Part shown: positions 33,861 through 42,447 of the stretch, piece by piece
Layout of the letters: each line of letters begins with the position of its first letter
Numbering within the stretch: position 1 is the first letter of the stretch
Assembly (NCBI GenBank): GCA_009911035.1
Contig: QXWO01000043.1
Coordinates: 1 to 53,216 of the forward strand
Reading direction: 5' to 3'
Length of the DNA stretch: 53,216 nt
Source of the DNA: Lachnospiraceae bacterium
GTDB taxonomy: Bacteria; Bacillota; Clostridia; Lachnospirales; Lachnospiraceae
Translations under genes and position numbers: made by a program
Notes under the pieces: generated by a model
The model's database searches: none
What the model saw: only the letters and a program-made list of their open reading frames with translations
Told to the model about the DNA's origin: nothing

Positions 33861-35243
33861 TTGAATCAGGAAGAAAAATATGTGCGGATGACCACGGCGC
33901 CCATACCGGGGCTGATCTGTTCACTGGCTGTTCCCACAGTTATCAGTATGCTGGTAACATCCTTTTATAATATGGCGGATACCTTTTTTGTGGGAAAACT
34001 GGATACCCAGTCAACGGCGGCGGTGGGAGTGGTTTTTTCCGTAATGGCGGTTATTCAGGCAGTTGGATTCTTTTTCGGCCACGGCTCCGGCAACTATATT
34101 TCAAGGAAACTTGGAAGCAGGGAGCTGGAGGATGCGGCTGCCATGGCGGCGGACGGCTTTTTCCTTTCCTTTTTTGCAGGGATAGTGATAGCTGTATGCG
34201 GCATAGTGTTCCTGACTCCGCTGTCCATGGCCTTAGGGTCAACGCCCACAATCCTTCCCTATACAGAAAGGTATATGAGGATCATTTTGCTGGGCGCACC
34301 TTTTATGACCTCATCGCTGGTTCTGAACAACCAGTTAAGATTTCAGGGCAGCGCATCCTTTGCCATGGTGGGAATCGTTATTGGAGCGGTATTGAATATT
34401 GCTCTGGATCCCATACTGATATTTGGCTTTCATATGGGAATTTCCGGGGCAGCGGCGGCCACCGTCACCAGTCAGTGCTGCAGCTTTGTGATTTTAATGC
34501 TTATGGCAAGAAAAGGCGGGAGCATTTCCATTAAATTTAAAAACCTGAAAATAAATGCGCACTTTCTCAAAGAAATTTTCCGGGGCGGTATTCCTTCCCT
34601 GTGCAGGCAGGGGCTTGCAAGCATAGCTGTTATTTATTTGAACCACGCGGCAGGCGTATACGGGGATGCCGCCATAGCCGGAATGTCGATCGTGAACAGA
34701 ATCACCATGTTTGCCAACTCAGCGCTGATTGGCTTTGGGCAGGGCTTCCAGCCGGTCTGCGGGTTTAATTATGGGGCAAAACTGTACGCAAGAGTCCGGG
34801 AAGGCTTTTTCTTCTGCATAAAATATGCGTTTATCCTTTTGGTGGTGATTTCCGCTTTCTGCGGGATTTTTGCACCCTTCATGGTAGCCCTGTTCCGTAA
34901 GGAAGACCAGGCGGTGATAGATACAGGGACTTTGGCGCTACGCTTCCAGTGTCTTACCTTTCCTTTAAATGCATGGATTGTGATGAGTAACATGATGCTC
35001 CAGTCCATTGGGAAAGCGCTGAAGGCATCGGTGATAGCGGGAGCCAGGCAGGGATACTTCTTCCTGCCCCTGATCTTGATACTGCCCCGGCTGCTTGGAC
35101 TGACAGGCGTTCAGATGACCCAGGCTGCAGCGGATGTGTGTACGCTTGCGGTGTCGGTGCCTCTAACGATAAGCGTTCTTAAGGAAATGGCGGTGAAAGA
35201 CCAACAGGAAAAGGCAATGGAAGTCAGCCGGGAAAGGGAGTAA
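33861..35243 (+). CDS. MATE family efflux transporter (third in window)
   Basis: 460 residues if started at the TTG at 33861; SD AGAGGTG (33848-33854) fits this and overlaps the GTG at 33852 that opens the same frame. Two-half MATE topology with about twelve hydrophobic segments, the early AVPTVISMLVTSFYNMADTF (first residues of motif) and LDPILIFGFHMGISGAAAAT-like mid motif. It follows GH13 by about 40 bp and precedes an alpha/beta hydrolase by 2 bp, so these may form one transcript. It is of normal core GC, unlike the two at the left edge. Substrate unknown. Confidence 0.92.
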   Translation: MNQEEKYVRMTTAPIPGLICSLAVPTVISMLVTSFYNMADTFFVGKLDTQSTAAVGVVFSVMAVIQAVGFFFGHGSGNYISRKLGSRELEDAAAMAADGFFLSFFAGIVIAVCGIVFLTPLSMALGSTPTILPYTERYMRIILLGAPFMTSSLVLNNQLRFQGSASFAMVGIVIGAVLNIALDPILIFGFHMGISGAAAATVTSQCCSFVILMLMARKGGSISIKFKNLKINAHFLKEIFRGGIPSLCRQGLASIAVIYLNHAAGVYGDAAIAGMSIVNRITMFANSALIGFGQGFQPVCGFNYGAKLYARVREGFFFCIKYAFILLVVISAFCGIFAPFMVALFRKEDQAVIDTGTLALRFQCLTFPLNAWIVMSNMMLQSIGKALKASVIAGARQGYFFLPLILILPRLLGLTGVQMTQAAADVCTLAVSVPLTISVLKEMAVKDQQEKAMEVSRERE

Positions 35244-35245
35244 AA

Positions 35246-36052
35246 ATGCTTTATCATGCAAAAAACGGAAGCATCTTTGTGGACGGTGCGGATATGGACT
35301 ATATTTCATTTGGAAATGGGAAAGAGAACTTAGTTATGCTTCCCGGTTTAGGGGACGGGCTGTCTACCGTTAAGGGGATGGCCTTTCCCTTTGCATTCAT
35401 GTACAGAATATATGCAAAAGAATATAAGGTGTATGTTTTCAGCCGCAAAAACTGCCTGCCGGAAGGGTATACCACAAGAGACATGGCCCGTGACCAGGCA
35501 AGGGCAATGGAGTCCCTGGGCATCTCTAAGGCCAGCGTTTTAGGAATATCCCAGGGCGGGATGATTGCACAGTATCTTGCCATTGATTATCCGGCCATGG
35601 TTGAAAAACTTGTCCTTGCTGTCACCCTCTGCCGTCAGAACGAAACCATGCAGAAAGCGGTAAATGGCTGGATAGAGTTTGCAAGGCAGGGAAACTACAA
35701 AGAATTGGTAATTGATACTGCCGAAAAGTCTTATACGGAAGATTACTTAAAGAAATACCGCTTCCTGTATCCAATCTTGGGAAAAGCCGGGAAGCCCAAA
35801 AGCTTTGACCGTTTTCTGGTACAGGCAGTTTCCTGTATTGGACATGACTCCTGCGGGGAGCTGAATAAAATAGTGTGCCCCGTGCTGGTGATTGGAGGCG
35901 GCAGGGACAGGATCGCAGGCAGGGATGCGGCGTCTGAATTGTCCGGGAATATCAGAAACAGCCAAATGTTTATTTATGAAGAACTTGGACATGCGGCATA
36001 TGAGGAAGGGAAAGATTTTAACAGACGGGTTATTGATTTTCTAAAGCAATGA
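35246..36052 (+). CDS. Alpha/beta hydrolase
   Basis: 268 residues. The nucleophile elbow is GISQGG (Ser near residue 102), with the catalytic Asp in LVIGGGRDRIAG and the His in YEELGHAAYEEG, which together form the standard triad. The oxyanion region is in LVMLPGLGDG. No signal peptide. It starts 2 bp after the MATE gene. Substrate cannot be told; small-ester or lactone hydrolysis is the family default. A terminator hairpin lies 19 bp after the stop. Confidence 0.9.
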   Translation: MLYHAKNGSIFVDGADMDYISFGNGKENLVMLPGLGDGLSTVKGMAFPFAFMYRIYAKEYKVYVFSRKNCLPEGYTTRDMARDQARAMESLGISKASVLGISQGGMIAQYLAIDYPAMVEKLVLAVTLCRQNETMQKAVNGWIEFARQGNYKELVIDTAEKSYTEDYLKKYRFLYPILGKAGKPKSFDRFLVQAVSCIGHDSCGELNKIVCPVLVIGGGRDRIAGRDAASELSGNIRNSQMFIYEELGHAAYEEGKDFNRRVIDFLKQ

Positions 36053-36070
36053 AAAAATTTTGAAATACAA

Positions 36071-36107
36071 AAAAGCTTTCCAATACGTTAGGTACAGGAA
36101 AGCTTTT
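36071..36107. terminator. Bidirectional terminator between the hydrolase gene and tRNA-Thr
   Basis: AAAAGCTTTCC (36071-36081) pairs perfectly with GGAAAGCTTTT (36097-36107) with T at both ends. It can end the plus-strand hydrolase transcript and the minus-strand tRNA-Thr transcript. Confidence 0.85.
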
Positions 36108-36115
36108 AATTTTAG

Positions 36116-36188
36116 AGCTGCTAACCAGAATCGAACTGGTGACCTCAACACTACCAATGTTGCGCACTACCGACTGTGCTATAGCAGC
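36116..36188 (-). tRNA. tRNA-Thr (GGT)
   Basis: A complete 73-base cloverleaf on the minus strand: acceptor GCTGCTA/TAGCAGC, D arm GCAC/GTGC, anticodon stem CAACA/TGTTG with loop TTGGTAG (anticodon GGT, Thr), T stem ACCAG/CTGGT and discriminator T. No CCA is encoded. Confidence 0.96.
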
Positions 36189-36360
36189 CTGTGATGTATC
36201 TCTCTTACATCGACAAGCAGTATTGTATCACAGACTGAATTGTTTTGTCAATGAAAAAGTAGAATTTTCTCCCAATAACTGATATAATAATTAGCAGTCT
36301 GGCTTGTCTGGATTATTACGAGAATTGTTATATTAAGCATTTAAAAATAATATTAGAGTA

Positions 36361-36394
36361 TGTTTGAAAACTGACGGAAAGCATTTTTCAAACA
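36361..36394. repeat. Perfect 10-bp inverted repeat before the MATE gene
   Basis: TGTTTGAAAA (36361-36370) pairs with TTTTCAAACA (36385-36394) across 14 bases. It lies 27 bp before the ATG of the next MATE gene, and could be a regulatory hairpin, an operator, or a copy of a dispersed genomic repeat. The other part of 36189-36360 is AT-rich with no gene. Confidence 0.5.
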
Positions 36395-36420
36395 CGCTCA
36401 GGAACGGCAGGTTTAAAATA

Positions 36421-37803
36421 ATGAAAAAGTACAGTATGCTTACAGACAGTCCCGGGAAATCTTTGTTTTTCTTTGCGCTGCCCATGATACTTGGGAATTT
36501 GTTCCAGCAGTTTTATTCCACGGTGGACTCTATTATTGTAGGAAAGTTTGTGGGAGAGGCGGCACTTGCGGCGGTGGGCGCATCCTATTCTCTTACGACA
36601 GTGTTTATTATGATTGCCATTGGCGGAGGGATAGGCGCTTCGGTTATTACCTCCCAATATCTCGGGGCGGGACTTTACAGAAAAATGAAGACATCTGTAT
36701 ATACGGCCTTGATCAGCTTTCTGACGGTGAGTATTGTGCTGGGAACCATAGGGCTTTTTTTCAGCAGGACGATATTGACGGCATTGAACACACCGGAAAA
36801 TATTCTGGCGGACGCCATGCTTTACCTGAAAATTTATTTTGCGGGACTTCCATTCCTGTTTATGTACAATATTTTATCTTCCGTGTTCAATGCGCTGGGA
36901 AATTCCAGAACGCCATTGTATCTGCTGATTTTTTCTTCTCTGCTGAATATTGTGCTTGATTTAGTCCTTGTGAGGGGGTTCGGCCTTGGCATTGCAGGGG
37001 CGGCGGGAGCAACAGTGTTTGCGCAGGGACTTTCGGCACTGATTTCTTTCTGCCTCTTAATGAAATCCCTGAAAACTTATGAAAGCGGAAAGACTGGCAG
37101 TGAAATGCCGGATAAGCCCCGGACGGCGCTGTTTGATGTGCAGATGCTTGGAAATATGATAAAGGTGGCGATTCCCTCCATGCTGCAGCAGTCTATTGTC
37201 TCTATAGGGATGCTGCTGGTCCAGTCCGTGGTCAATGGGTTTGGTTCTTCCGTGCTGGCAGGCTATACGGCAGGCATGAGAATTGAATCTATCTGCATTG
37301 TGCCCATGATTGCTTCGGGGAATGCGGTCTCCACTTTTACAGCCCAGAATCTGGGCGCAGGCGCGCCTTCCAGGGTAAAAGAAGGGTACCGGGCGGCTGT
37401 TAAGATGGTGGCGGCTTTTGCGGTAATGATCTGCCTGACACTGACCCTTTTTCACGAAAGCATTATCCGCTCCTTTTTAGAGGAGGGCAGTGAAGCGGCG
37501 GCTTTTGAGACAGGAAACGCATACCTGTCCTTTATTGGATTTTTCTTTGTATTTATCGGGCTTAAGGCAATCACTGACGGGGTACTGCGGGGAGCGGGGG
37601 ATGTGCTGGTATTTACCCTTGCAAACCTGGTTAACCTTGGAATACGTGTGACGATTGCTTTTGCCTTTGCATCCATCTGGGGAGTTAAGGCTGTGTGGAT
37701 CGCAGTTCCTGTGGGCTGGGCTTCTAATTACCTGATTTCCTTTATCAGATATTTGTCTGGGAAATGGAGCAGAAAGAAGTTGATAAGGATGGAAGAATCG
37801 TAG
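36421..37803 (+). CDS. MATE family efflux transporter (fourth in window)
   Basis: 460 residues from the ATG at 36421 (a TTG at 36364 in the same frame lies in an inverted repeat and is unlikely). The protein has the DinF/NorM-like MATE start (SPGKSLFFFALPMILGNLFQ) with QFYSTVDSIIVGKFVGEAAL, a feature of the subgroup common in Clostridia. About twelve hydrophobic segments. It is followed after 72 bp by xpt; whether they are co-transcribed is unclear. Substrate unknown. Confidence 0.92.
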   Translation: MKKYSMLTDSPGKSLFFFALPMILGNLFQQFYSTVDSIIVGKFVGEAALAAVGASYSLTTVFIMIAIGGGIGASVITSQYLGAGLYRKMKTSVYTALISFLTVSIVLGTIGLFFSRTILTALNTPENILADAMLYLKIYFAGLPFLFMYNILSSVFNALGNSRTPLYLLIFSSLLNIVLDLVLVRGFGLGIAGAAGATVFAQGLSALISFCLLMKSLKTYESGKTGSEMPDKPRTALFDVQMLGNMIKVAIPSMLQQSIVSIGMLLVQSVVNGFGSSVLAGYTAGMRIESICIVPMIASGNAVSTFTAQNLGAGAPSRVKEGYRAAVKMVAAFAVMICLTLTLFHESIIRSFLEEGSEAAAFETGNAYLSFIGFFFVFIGLKAITDGVLRGAGDVLVFTLANLVNLGIRVTIAFAFASIWGVKAVWIAVPVGWASNYLISFIRYLSGKWSRKKLIRMEES

Positions 37804-37875
37804 TAAAATATGGGTAAGACGGAAGAAAGAGATGCGCTTTTGCCAGGCATCTTTATGCACACAGGAGGGAAGGTC

Positions 37876-38460
37876 ATGGAGCTTTTAGAAGAAAGAATCC
37901 GCAGGGACGGCAAGGTAAAGCCCGGCAATGTACTTAAGGTGGATAGTTTTTTGAACCATCAGATGGATGTGGAATTGTTTGGCGAAATGGGGAAGGAATT
38001 CAGACGATTGTTTCCAAGCAAAGAGATTAACAAAATATTGACGATTGAAGCGTCAGGGATTGGGATTGCGTGTATTACGGCGCAGTATTTTCAGGTGCCG
38101 GTGGTTTTTGCAAAGAAATCCCAGAGCATCAATCTTGACGGAGAGCAGTATGTAACAAAGATAGAGTCCTTTACCCACAAGAGAGTGTACGATGTGATCG
38201 TTGCCAAAAAGTTCCTTGGGAAGGATGACCACGTGCTGATCATTGACGATTTTCTTGCAAACGGCTGTGCGGCGGCAGGGCTGATTGATTTGGTAAAGAG
38301 CGCAGGGGCAGTTGTGGAGGGCGTTGGAATTGCCGTGGAAAAAGGCTTTCAGGAAGGCGGCAGGCTGCTGCGGAGTAAAGGCGTGAGAGTGGAATCTCTG
38401 GCAATTGTGGAGAGCATGAATGCTGATACCGGAGAAATCATCTTCCGGGAACAGGCGTAA
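37876..38460 (+). CDS. xpt: Xanthine phosphoribosyltransferase
   Basis: 194 residues from the ATG at 37876 (SD AGGAGGGAAGG), exactly the length of B. subtilis Xpt. It salvages xanthine with PRPP to XMP. The PRPP-binding loop [16 protein letters not shown] (about residues 121-136) is intact. The N-terminal [20 protein letters not shown] is typical. In many Firmicutes xpt is controlled by a guanine riboswitch, but I see none upstream here. A minus-strand terminator lies between it and the convergent penicillin-binding protein gene. Confidence 0.95.
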   Translation: MELLEERIRRDGKVKPGNVLKVDSFLNHQMDVELFGEMGKEFRRLFPSKEINKILTIEASGIGIACITAQYFQVPVVFAKKSQSINLDGEQYVTKIESFTHKRVYDVIVAKKFLGKDDHVLIIDDFLANGCAAAGLIDLVKSAGAVVEGVGIAVEKGFQEGGRLLRSKGVRVESLAIVESMNADTGEIIFREQA

Positions 38461-38506
38461 AGTAAGGGTATCTCTAAAAACAAACCAAATATTTTTTAAT
38501 AAAAAA

Positions 38507-38542
38507 GGCGGATGCACCATGAAAGGTTAAGGTGCATCCGCC
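38507..38542 (-). terminator. Terminator of the penicillin-binding protein gene
   Basis: GGCGGATGCACC (38507-38518) pairs perfectly with GGTGCATCCGCC (38531-38542) across a 12-base loop. On the minus strand the stem is followed by TTTTTT (complement of 38501-38506). On the plus strand no T run follows. Confidence 0.85.
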
Positions 38543-38564
38543 TAGCGCGTGTTTCACGGAGGTT

Positions 38565-41306
38565 TTATTCGGTTACATCTCCCTGGCTGTCATCCGGAGG
38601 AGGCGCTGTCTCCGCCGGAGGTGCCGCCTCCTGTGCTGCTGCCGCAGCAGCGGCTGCAGCGGCTGCCTGTGCCGCAGCAATCTCATTGCGCTGCTGGGCT
38701 TCAATAGCTAAAGCATCAGGCTGTGCGTAGAACTCTGCGTTGTGCGGGCAGGTGCCTGTAGGATTCTGGGGGCCTGTCACGGTGGAAACAGTGCCGTCCG
38801 GGTTTGTCACCTGCTGGGTTACTGCAGAACCCTGCGCCAGAGAGGGATGTTCAGGCAGAGGCAGTTCAAGAACGCCTTCCACCTTAAAGGGACATGGCTC
38901 ACTGGCAGGCAGGTTGCTGTACTGGCAGATAAGTCCCTGATAGTGGACATCGCAGCTCTCTGTAGGTACGGTTCCTTCTGCGAAATACTCTGATTTCAGC
39001 GTGCCGTCACAAAGTCCTGCAATGGGAAGTTTCCCGGAGCGGGCGCATACAGTTGCCTGGATGATACCGCCGGAAGGCATCTGGAAGGACTCGCTGGGCA
39101 GGTCTTCATGTATTTTTGCCATAACTGCGCGCCATAGTTTCTTGGCCACATTCCGTTCTTCGCCTTTGCGAAGCTTGGTATTGTTGTCATATCCTGTCCA
39201 TGTGGTAGCGGTATAATAAGGGGTATAGCCTGCAAACCATACATCATTATAATCTGAGGTCGTACCTGTTTTTCCGGCAATCGCCATATTTCCAAAGTTG
39301 ACGGATGCTCCGGTACCCTGTGTCACTACATCTACCATGGCATCGGTCAGCAGCCATGCGGTGGTGTCTTTGATGACCTGTCTGGAATCTGCCTGTGTAT
39401 TGTCCAGGATCACATTGCCGTCATGGTCTACCACTTTGGTATAGAGCTTGGGTTTGATATAAGTACCGCCGTTGGCAATGGCAGCGTAAGCCGCATTTAG
39501 TTCTTCATTGGTGACGCCGTCCGTGACGCCTCCAAGGGCAAGAGACTGCTGGATATCGGAAAAAATCTGGGTTTCACCGTTGGTGGTGATTTCTTTGCGG
39601 TCCACAATGGTGGTAAAACCAAAATTCTTTAAATAATCAAAACCAAGCTGGGGCGATATAATGGTAAGGGTCTTAACTGCAATGATATTCATGGAATCAA
39701 TGATTCCCTTTCTCAAAGAGTTGGGGCCCCTGTAGCCGGTACTGTACCAGTTATTTACCGGCCTGCCGTTGGCGTAATTAAAAGGCGCATCGTTGAGCAT
39801 GGTTGCAAGGGTCAGACCTGCGCTGTCAAGGGCAGGCGCATAAACGGCAACGATTTTGAAGGTGGAGCCGGGCTGTCTTTTGGTGTCTGTAGCCCGGTTT
39901 AAAGTCTTGCTTCCTTCCTTGGCGCCGCGTCCGCCTACCATGGCTACCACATATCCGGTATGCTGGTCTTCCACGGTAATGGATACCTGGGGCTGGGGCG
40001 TTAAGGTAACGCTCTCGTCAAAAACTTCGTCGCCGGAGCCTACAAAGGCAAGTTTATATTCTTCGATCTGTGTGTAAGCATCCTCCTGTGTGTCAAAAAT
40101 CAGGTTAAAAGAAGGATTCTGCTCTTTAAAATATGCCCGGAACATTTCCGTACTGTGGTTCTCAAAATCCCCGTTTGCCTTCTTGATGGTCAGGGCATAA
40201 TTCAGATACCACCGGGTATCTGCGGGATAGTTTTCTTCATTGGAGAAAACCTCGTCACAGATGGCTTGTATATGGGGGTCCTGGGTAGAATAAATTTTAA
40301 GCCCGCCGCTGTAGAGCAGAGTGAAAGCCTGGGTCTCATTATATCCTGCGGCAAGGAGGTCATTCATCACATCATCGGTTAATGCGTCCACAAAGTATGT
40401 ATTAACCAGCGATTCTTCCGCATCCTCATTGACGATCTGTATACGTGAGTAAACATCGTCAGCCATGGCCTCGTCATATTCACCCTGGGTGATATAACCC
40501 TGCTCAAGCATGTTATCCAAAACCTTCTTGCGCCGTTCTGCATTGGCGTCGGGATGGGAAATGGGATTAAGCCGTGAAGGGTTTTGCGTAATTCCGGCAA
40601 TGACGGCACACTCTGAAAGCGTGAGAGAGTTGACTGACTTGTTAAAATAGCGCAGGGAAGCAGCCTGTACACCTAAGGTATTCTGCCCTAAGTTGATACT
40701 GTTCATGTAATTGAGCAGCACATCATCCTTGGACATGGTCTTGGTAAGCTCAATAGCCAGATACTGTTCCTGGATCTTACGCTTCATACTGTCAGCAAAA
40801 CCTGTTTCACTGGTCCAGTCAGTGAATACATTGTTTTTCAGGAGCTGCTGGGTAATGGTGCTGGCGCCTTCTGAAAAGTGGAATCCGTTGGAAATGCCAA
40901 CGTAGGCGGCACGGAAAATACCTTTAATGTCAATGCCGTTGTGTTCATAAAAACGCTCGTCCTCAATAGCGACAAATGCATGGGACAGATTTTCAGGGAT
41001 CATGTCCAGCGTGACCGGAATACGGTTGGAATTCTGGGAAACCAGTTTTGCTGTCTGATTTCCTTCCAGATCGTAGACGAAAGTTGAAAAACTGGTGGGT
41101 GTGACCTGGACATTTTCAATACTGGGTGCGGTATCTATGACACCCTTAAAGATGCCGAAACCCATGCTGATGCCGATAACGCCGGCAGCCAGGATACACA
41201 GCAGGGAAAGATTCAATACCGCTAAAAGCAGTTTTTTCCCAAGCTTGGTTGAAATTGTATGCAGGGATCTCTGTTTAGCCAAAATCCCTCGTTTGCTGTA
41301 ATTCAT
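38565..41306 (-). CDS. Class A penicillin-binding protein (PBP1A-type)
   Basis: 913 residues. Short cytoplasmic N-terminus, TM about 24-50, then a GT51 glycosyltransferase domain (catalytic E115 in AIEDERFYEHNG; GASTITQQLLKN motif) that polymerises lipid II. The transpeptidase domain has S481 in STFK, SMN at 538-540 and KTGT at 679-682, the site of beta-lactam acylation. After about 830 the tail is low complexity: an Ala-rich run (more than ten Ala) followed by Pro, Glu and Asp. Both activities act on the outer face of the membrane. Single gene with its own terminator. Confidence 0.95.
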   Translation of the reverse strand: MNYSKRGILAKQRSLHTISTKLGKKLLLAVLNLSLLCILAAGVIGISMGFGIFKGVIDTAPSIENVQVTPTSFSTFVYDLEGNQTAKLVSQNSNRIPVTLDMIPENLSHAFVAIEDERFYEHNGIDIKGIFRAAYVGISNGFHFSEGASTITQQLLKNNVFTDWTSETGFADSMKRKIQEQYLAIELTKTMSKDDVLLNYMNSINLGQNTLGVQAASLRYFNKSVNSLTLSECAVIAGITQNPSRLNPISHPDANAERRKKVLDNMLEQGYITQGEYDEAMADDVYSRIQIVNEDAEESLVNTYFVDALTDDVMNDLLAAGYNETQAFTLLYSGGLKIYSTQDPHIQAICDEVFSNEENYPADTRWYLNYALTIKKANGDFENHSTEMFRAYFKEQNPSFNLIFDTQEDAYTQIEEYKLAFVGSGDEVFDESVTLTPQPQVSITVEDQHTGYVVAMVGGRGAKEGSKTLNRATDTKRQPGSTFKIVAVYAPALDSAGLTLATMLNDAPFNYANGRPVNNWYSTGYRGPNSLRKGIIDSMNIIAVKTLTIISPQLGFDYLKNFGFTTIVDRKEITTNGETQIFSDIQQSLALGGVTDGVTNEELNAAYAAIANGGTYIKPKLYTKVVDHDGNVILDNTQADSRQVIKDTTAWLLTDAMVDVVTQGTGASVNFGNMAIAGKTGTTSDYNDVWFAGYTPYYTATTWTGYDNNTKLRKGEERNVAKKLWRAVMAKIHEDLPSESFQMPSGGIIQATVCARSGKLPIAGLCDGTLKSEYFAEGTVPTESCDVHYQGLICQYSNLPASEPCPFKVEGVLELPLPEHPSLAQGSAVTQQVTNPDGTVSTVTGPQNPTGTCPHNAEFYAQPDALAIEAQQRNEIAAAQAAAAAAAAAAAQEAAPPAETAPPPDDSQGDVTE

Positions 41307-41565
41307 TTATATTGCCTCCATGTAAATTCTGAATTTAAAGACTGCAATATCTAGAGTATACCAAAATGTGGTGATGAAATAAAGTTTTTTATTGTTTATT
41401 AAGAATTATTCACAATTTATTATACATTTATTCTCTGCTGTGGTAAACTTCAATATATGTGTCAGAGTGCGTTTGAACAGGCGCCAGCCCTTGACAGATT
41501 GGGGAAGGGATCTTAAGGAAAGCAGTTTTCAGACATGTATTTAAAGAGAAATGAGGTATTGATAA

Positions 41566-42216
41566 ATGGCAGCAGAAAAGGAATTCCGGCCTTACAAGGT
41601 TATTTACCAGCCGGGACATGGGGAATATGAGGAGAAGAAATCAAGGTTTATAGCCAGTCTGGTTCCGGCCCGGTCGGAGGAGGAGGCTGCCGTATTTATA
41701 GATTCGGTCAAGAAAAAATATTATGATGCCAGACATAACTGCTCGGCCTTTGTAATTGGGAGAAACCGGGAACTGACCAGGTGCAGTGATGACGGGGAGC
41801 CTGGAGGAACCGCCGGGAAGCCCATGCTGGAGGTGCTTCTTACGGCTGGCGTTACCAATGGTGCGGCGGTTGTCACCCGGTATTTTGGCGGAACCCTTTT
41901 GGGCACAGGGGGGCTGGTGCGGGCCTACACCCAGGCCCTTCAGGCTGCGCTGGAGGATGCGGAAATTGTGCTGATGCGTTACGGGACGGAAATGACCCTC
42001 CATATGGACTACACCGATGTCGGAAAGGTGCAGTATATTTTGTCCGGCCTGCCGGTACAGACGCTGGAATCCAGATATACCGACAAAGCAGAGTTTGACA
42101 TCCGGGTCCCGAAAGAACAGGAGGAATCCGTAAAAAAGAAGCTTACCGAGGCAACCTGTGCAAGGACAAGAATTACAATCAAGGGTTCCGGGTATTATAT
42201 GGACAGGCAGGCATAG
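41566..42216 (+). CDS. YigZ/IMPACT family protein
   Basis: 216 residues. N-terminal UPF0029 (IMPACT) domain: KKSRFIASLVPARSEEEAAV, then the conserved DDGEPGGTAGKPMLEVLL and the NGAAVVTRYFGGTLLGTGGL segment. The C-terminal DUF1949 ferredoxin-like domain begins near residue 135. The family is widespread and conserved and may act in translation-related stress or peptide handling; biochemical function is not established. Single gene with weak SD before ATG at 41566. Confidence 0.93.
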   Translation: MAAEKEFRPYKVIYQPGHGEYEEKKSRFIASLVPARSEEEAAVFIDSVKKKYYDARHNCSAFVIGRNRELTRCSDDGEPGGTAGKPMLEVLLTAGVTNGAAVVTRYFGGTLLGTGGLVRAYTQALQAALEDAEIVLMRYGTEMTLHMDYTDVGKVQYILSGLPVQTLESRYTDKAEFDIRVPKEQEESVKKKLTEATCARTRITIKGSGYYMDRQA

Positions 42217-42258
42217 AAAACGGATCGTTCCGGGGGATATGTGGGGCGGTAAAATCCG

Positions 42259-42287
42259 TTGACAAAGACAGGCCCTTGGGCTAAAGT
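42259..42287 (+). promoter_or_regulatory. SigA-type promoter for mgtE and its upstream ORF
   Basis: TTGACA (42259-42264) and TAAAGT (42282-42287) with a 17-base spacer. It gives a leader of about 125 bases before mgtE, which contains the 36-codon ORF at 42337. No M-box Mg2+ riboswitch motif is visible; the leader is too short for one. Confidence 0.65.
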
Positions 42288-42336
42288 AAAAGTGGCAGTA
42301 AAAATAAAAAGCAGTTTTTGAAAGGTGGTGGTTTTT

Positions 42337-42447
42337 ATGAAAAAGAGTATGAAGGCAGGCAGCACAGACATCCCTCCTCACCAACGGCGCATAAAAATCA
42401 CATATAAAGGAGAACTGCTATGGAAGAGATCAAGGATTTTGAAGTAG
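42337..42447 (+). CDS. 36-codon upstream ORF overlapping the mgtE start
   Basis: ATG at 42337 follows a strong SD (AAAGGTGG at 42321-42328). The frame reads MKKSMKAGSTDIPPHQRRIK and stops at 42447, 28 bp past the mgtE ATG, in a different frame. The SD of mgtE (AAAGGAG, 42407-42413) is inside this ORF, so ribosomes on it would cover and release the mgtE start. A Pro-Pro pair followed by basic residues could slow translation. A regulatory leader is possible; a chance ORF is the alternative. Confidence 0.45.
   Translation: MKKSMKAGSTDIPPHQRRIKITYKGELLWKRSRILK

Noticed and set aside
37804-37875. A guanine/purine riboswitch in front of xpt
   Set aside because: The short gap has none of the conserved purine riboswitch loops (TATA..., CCTAC type) and is too short.
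42217-42419. An M-box Mg2+ riboswitch in front of mgtE
   Set aside because: The promoter at 42259-42287 leaves about 125 bases of leader, and the conserved M-box motifs are not visible.
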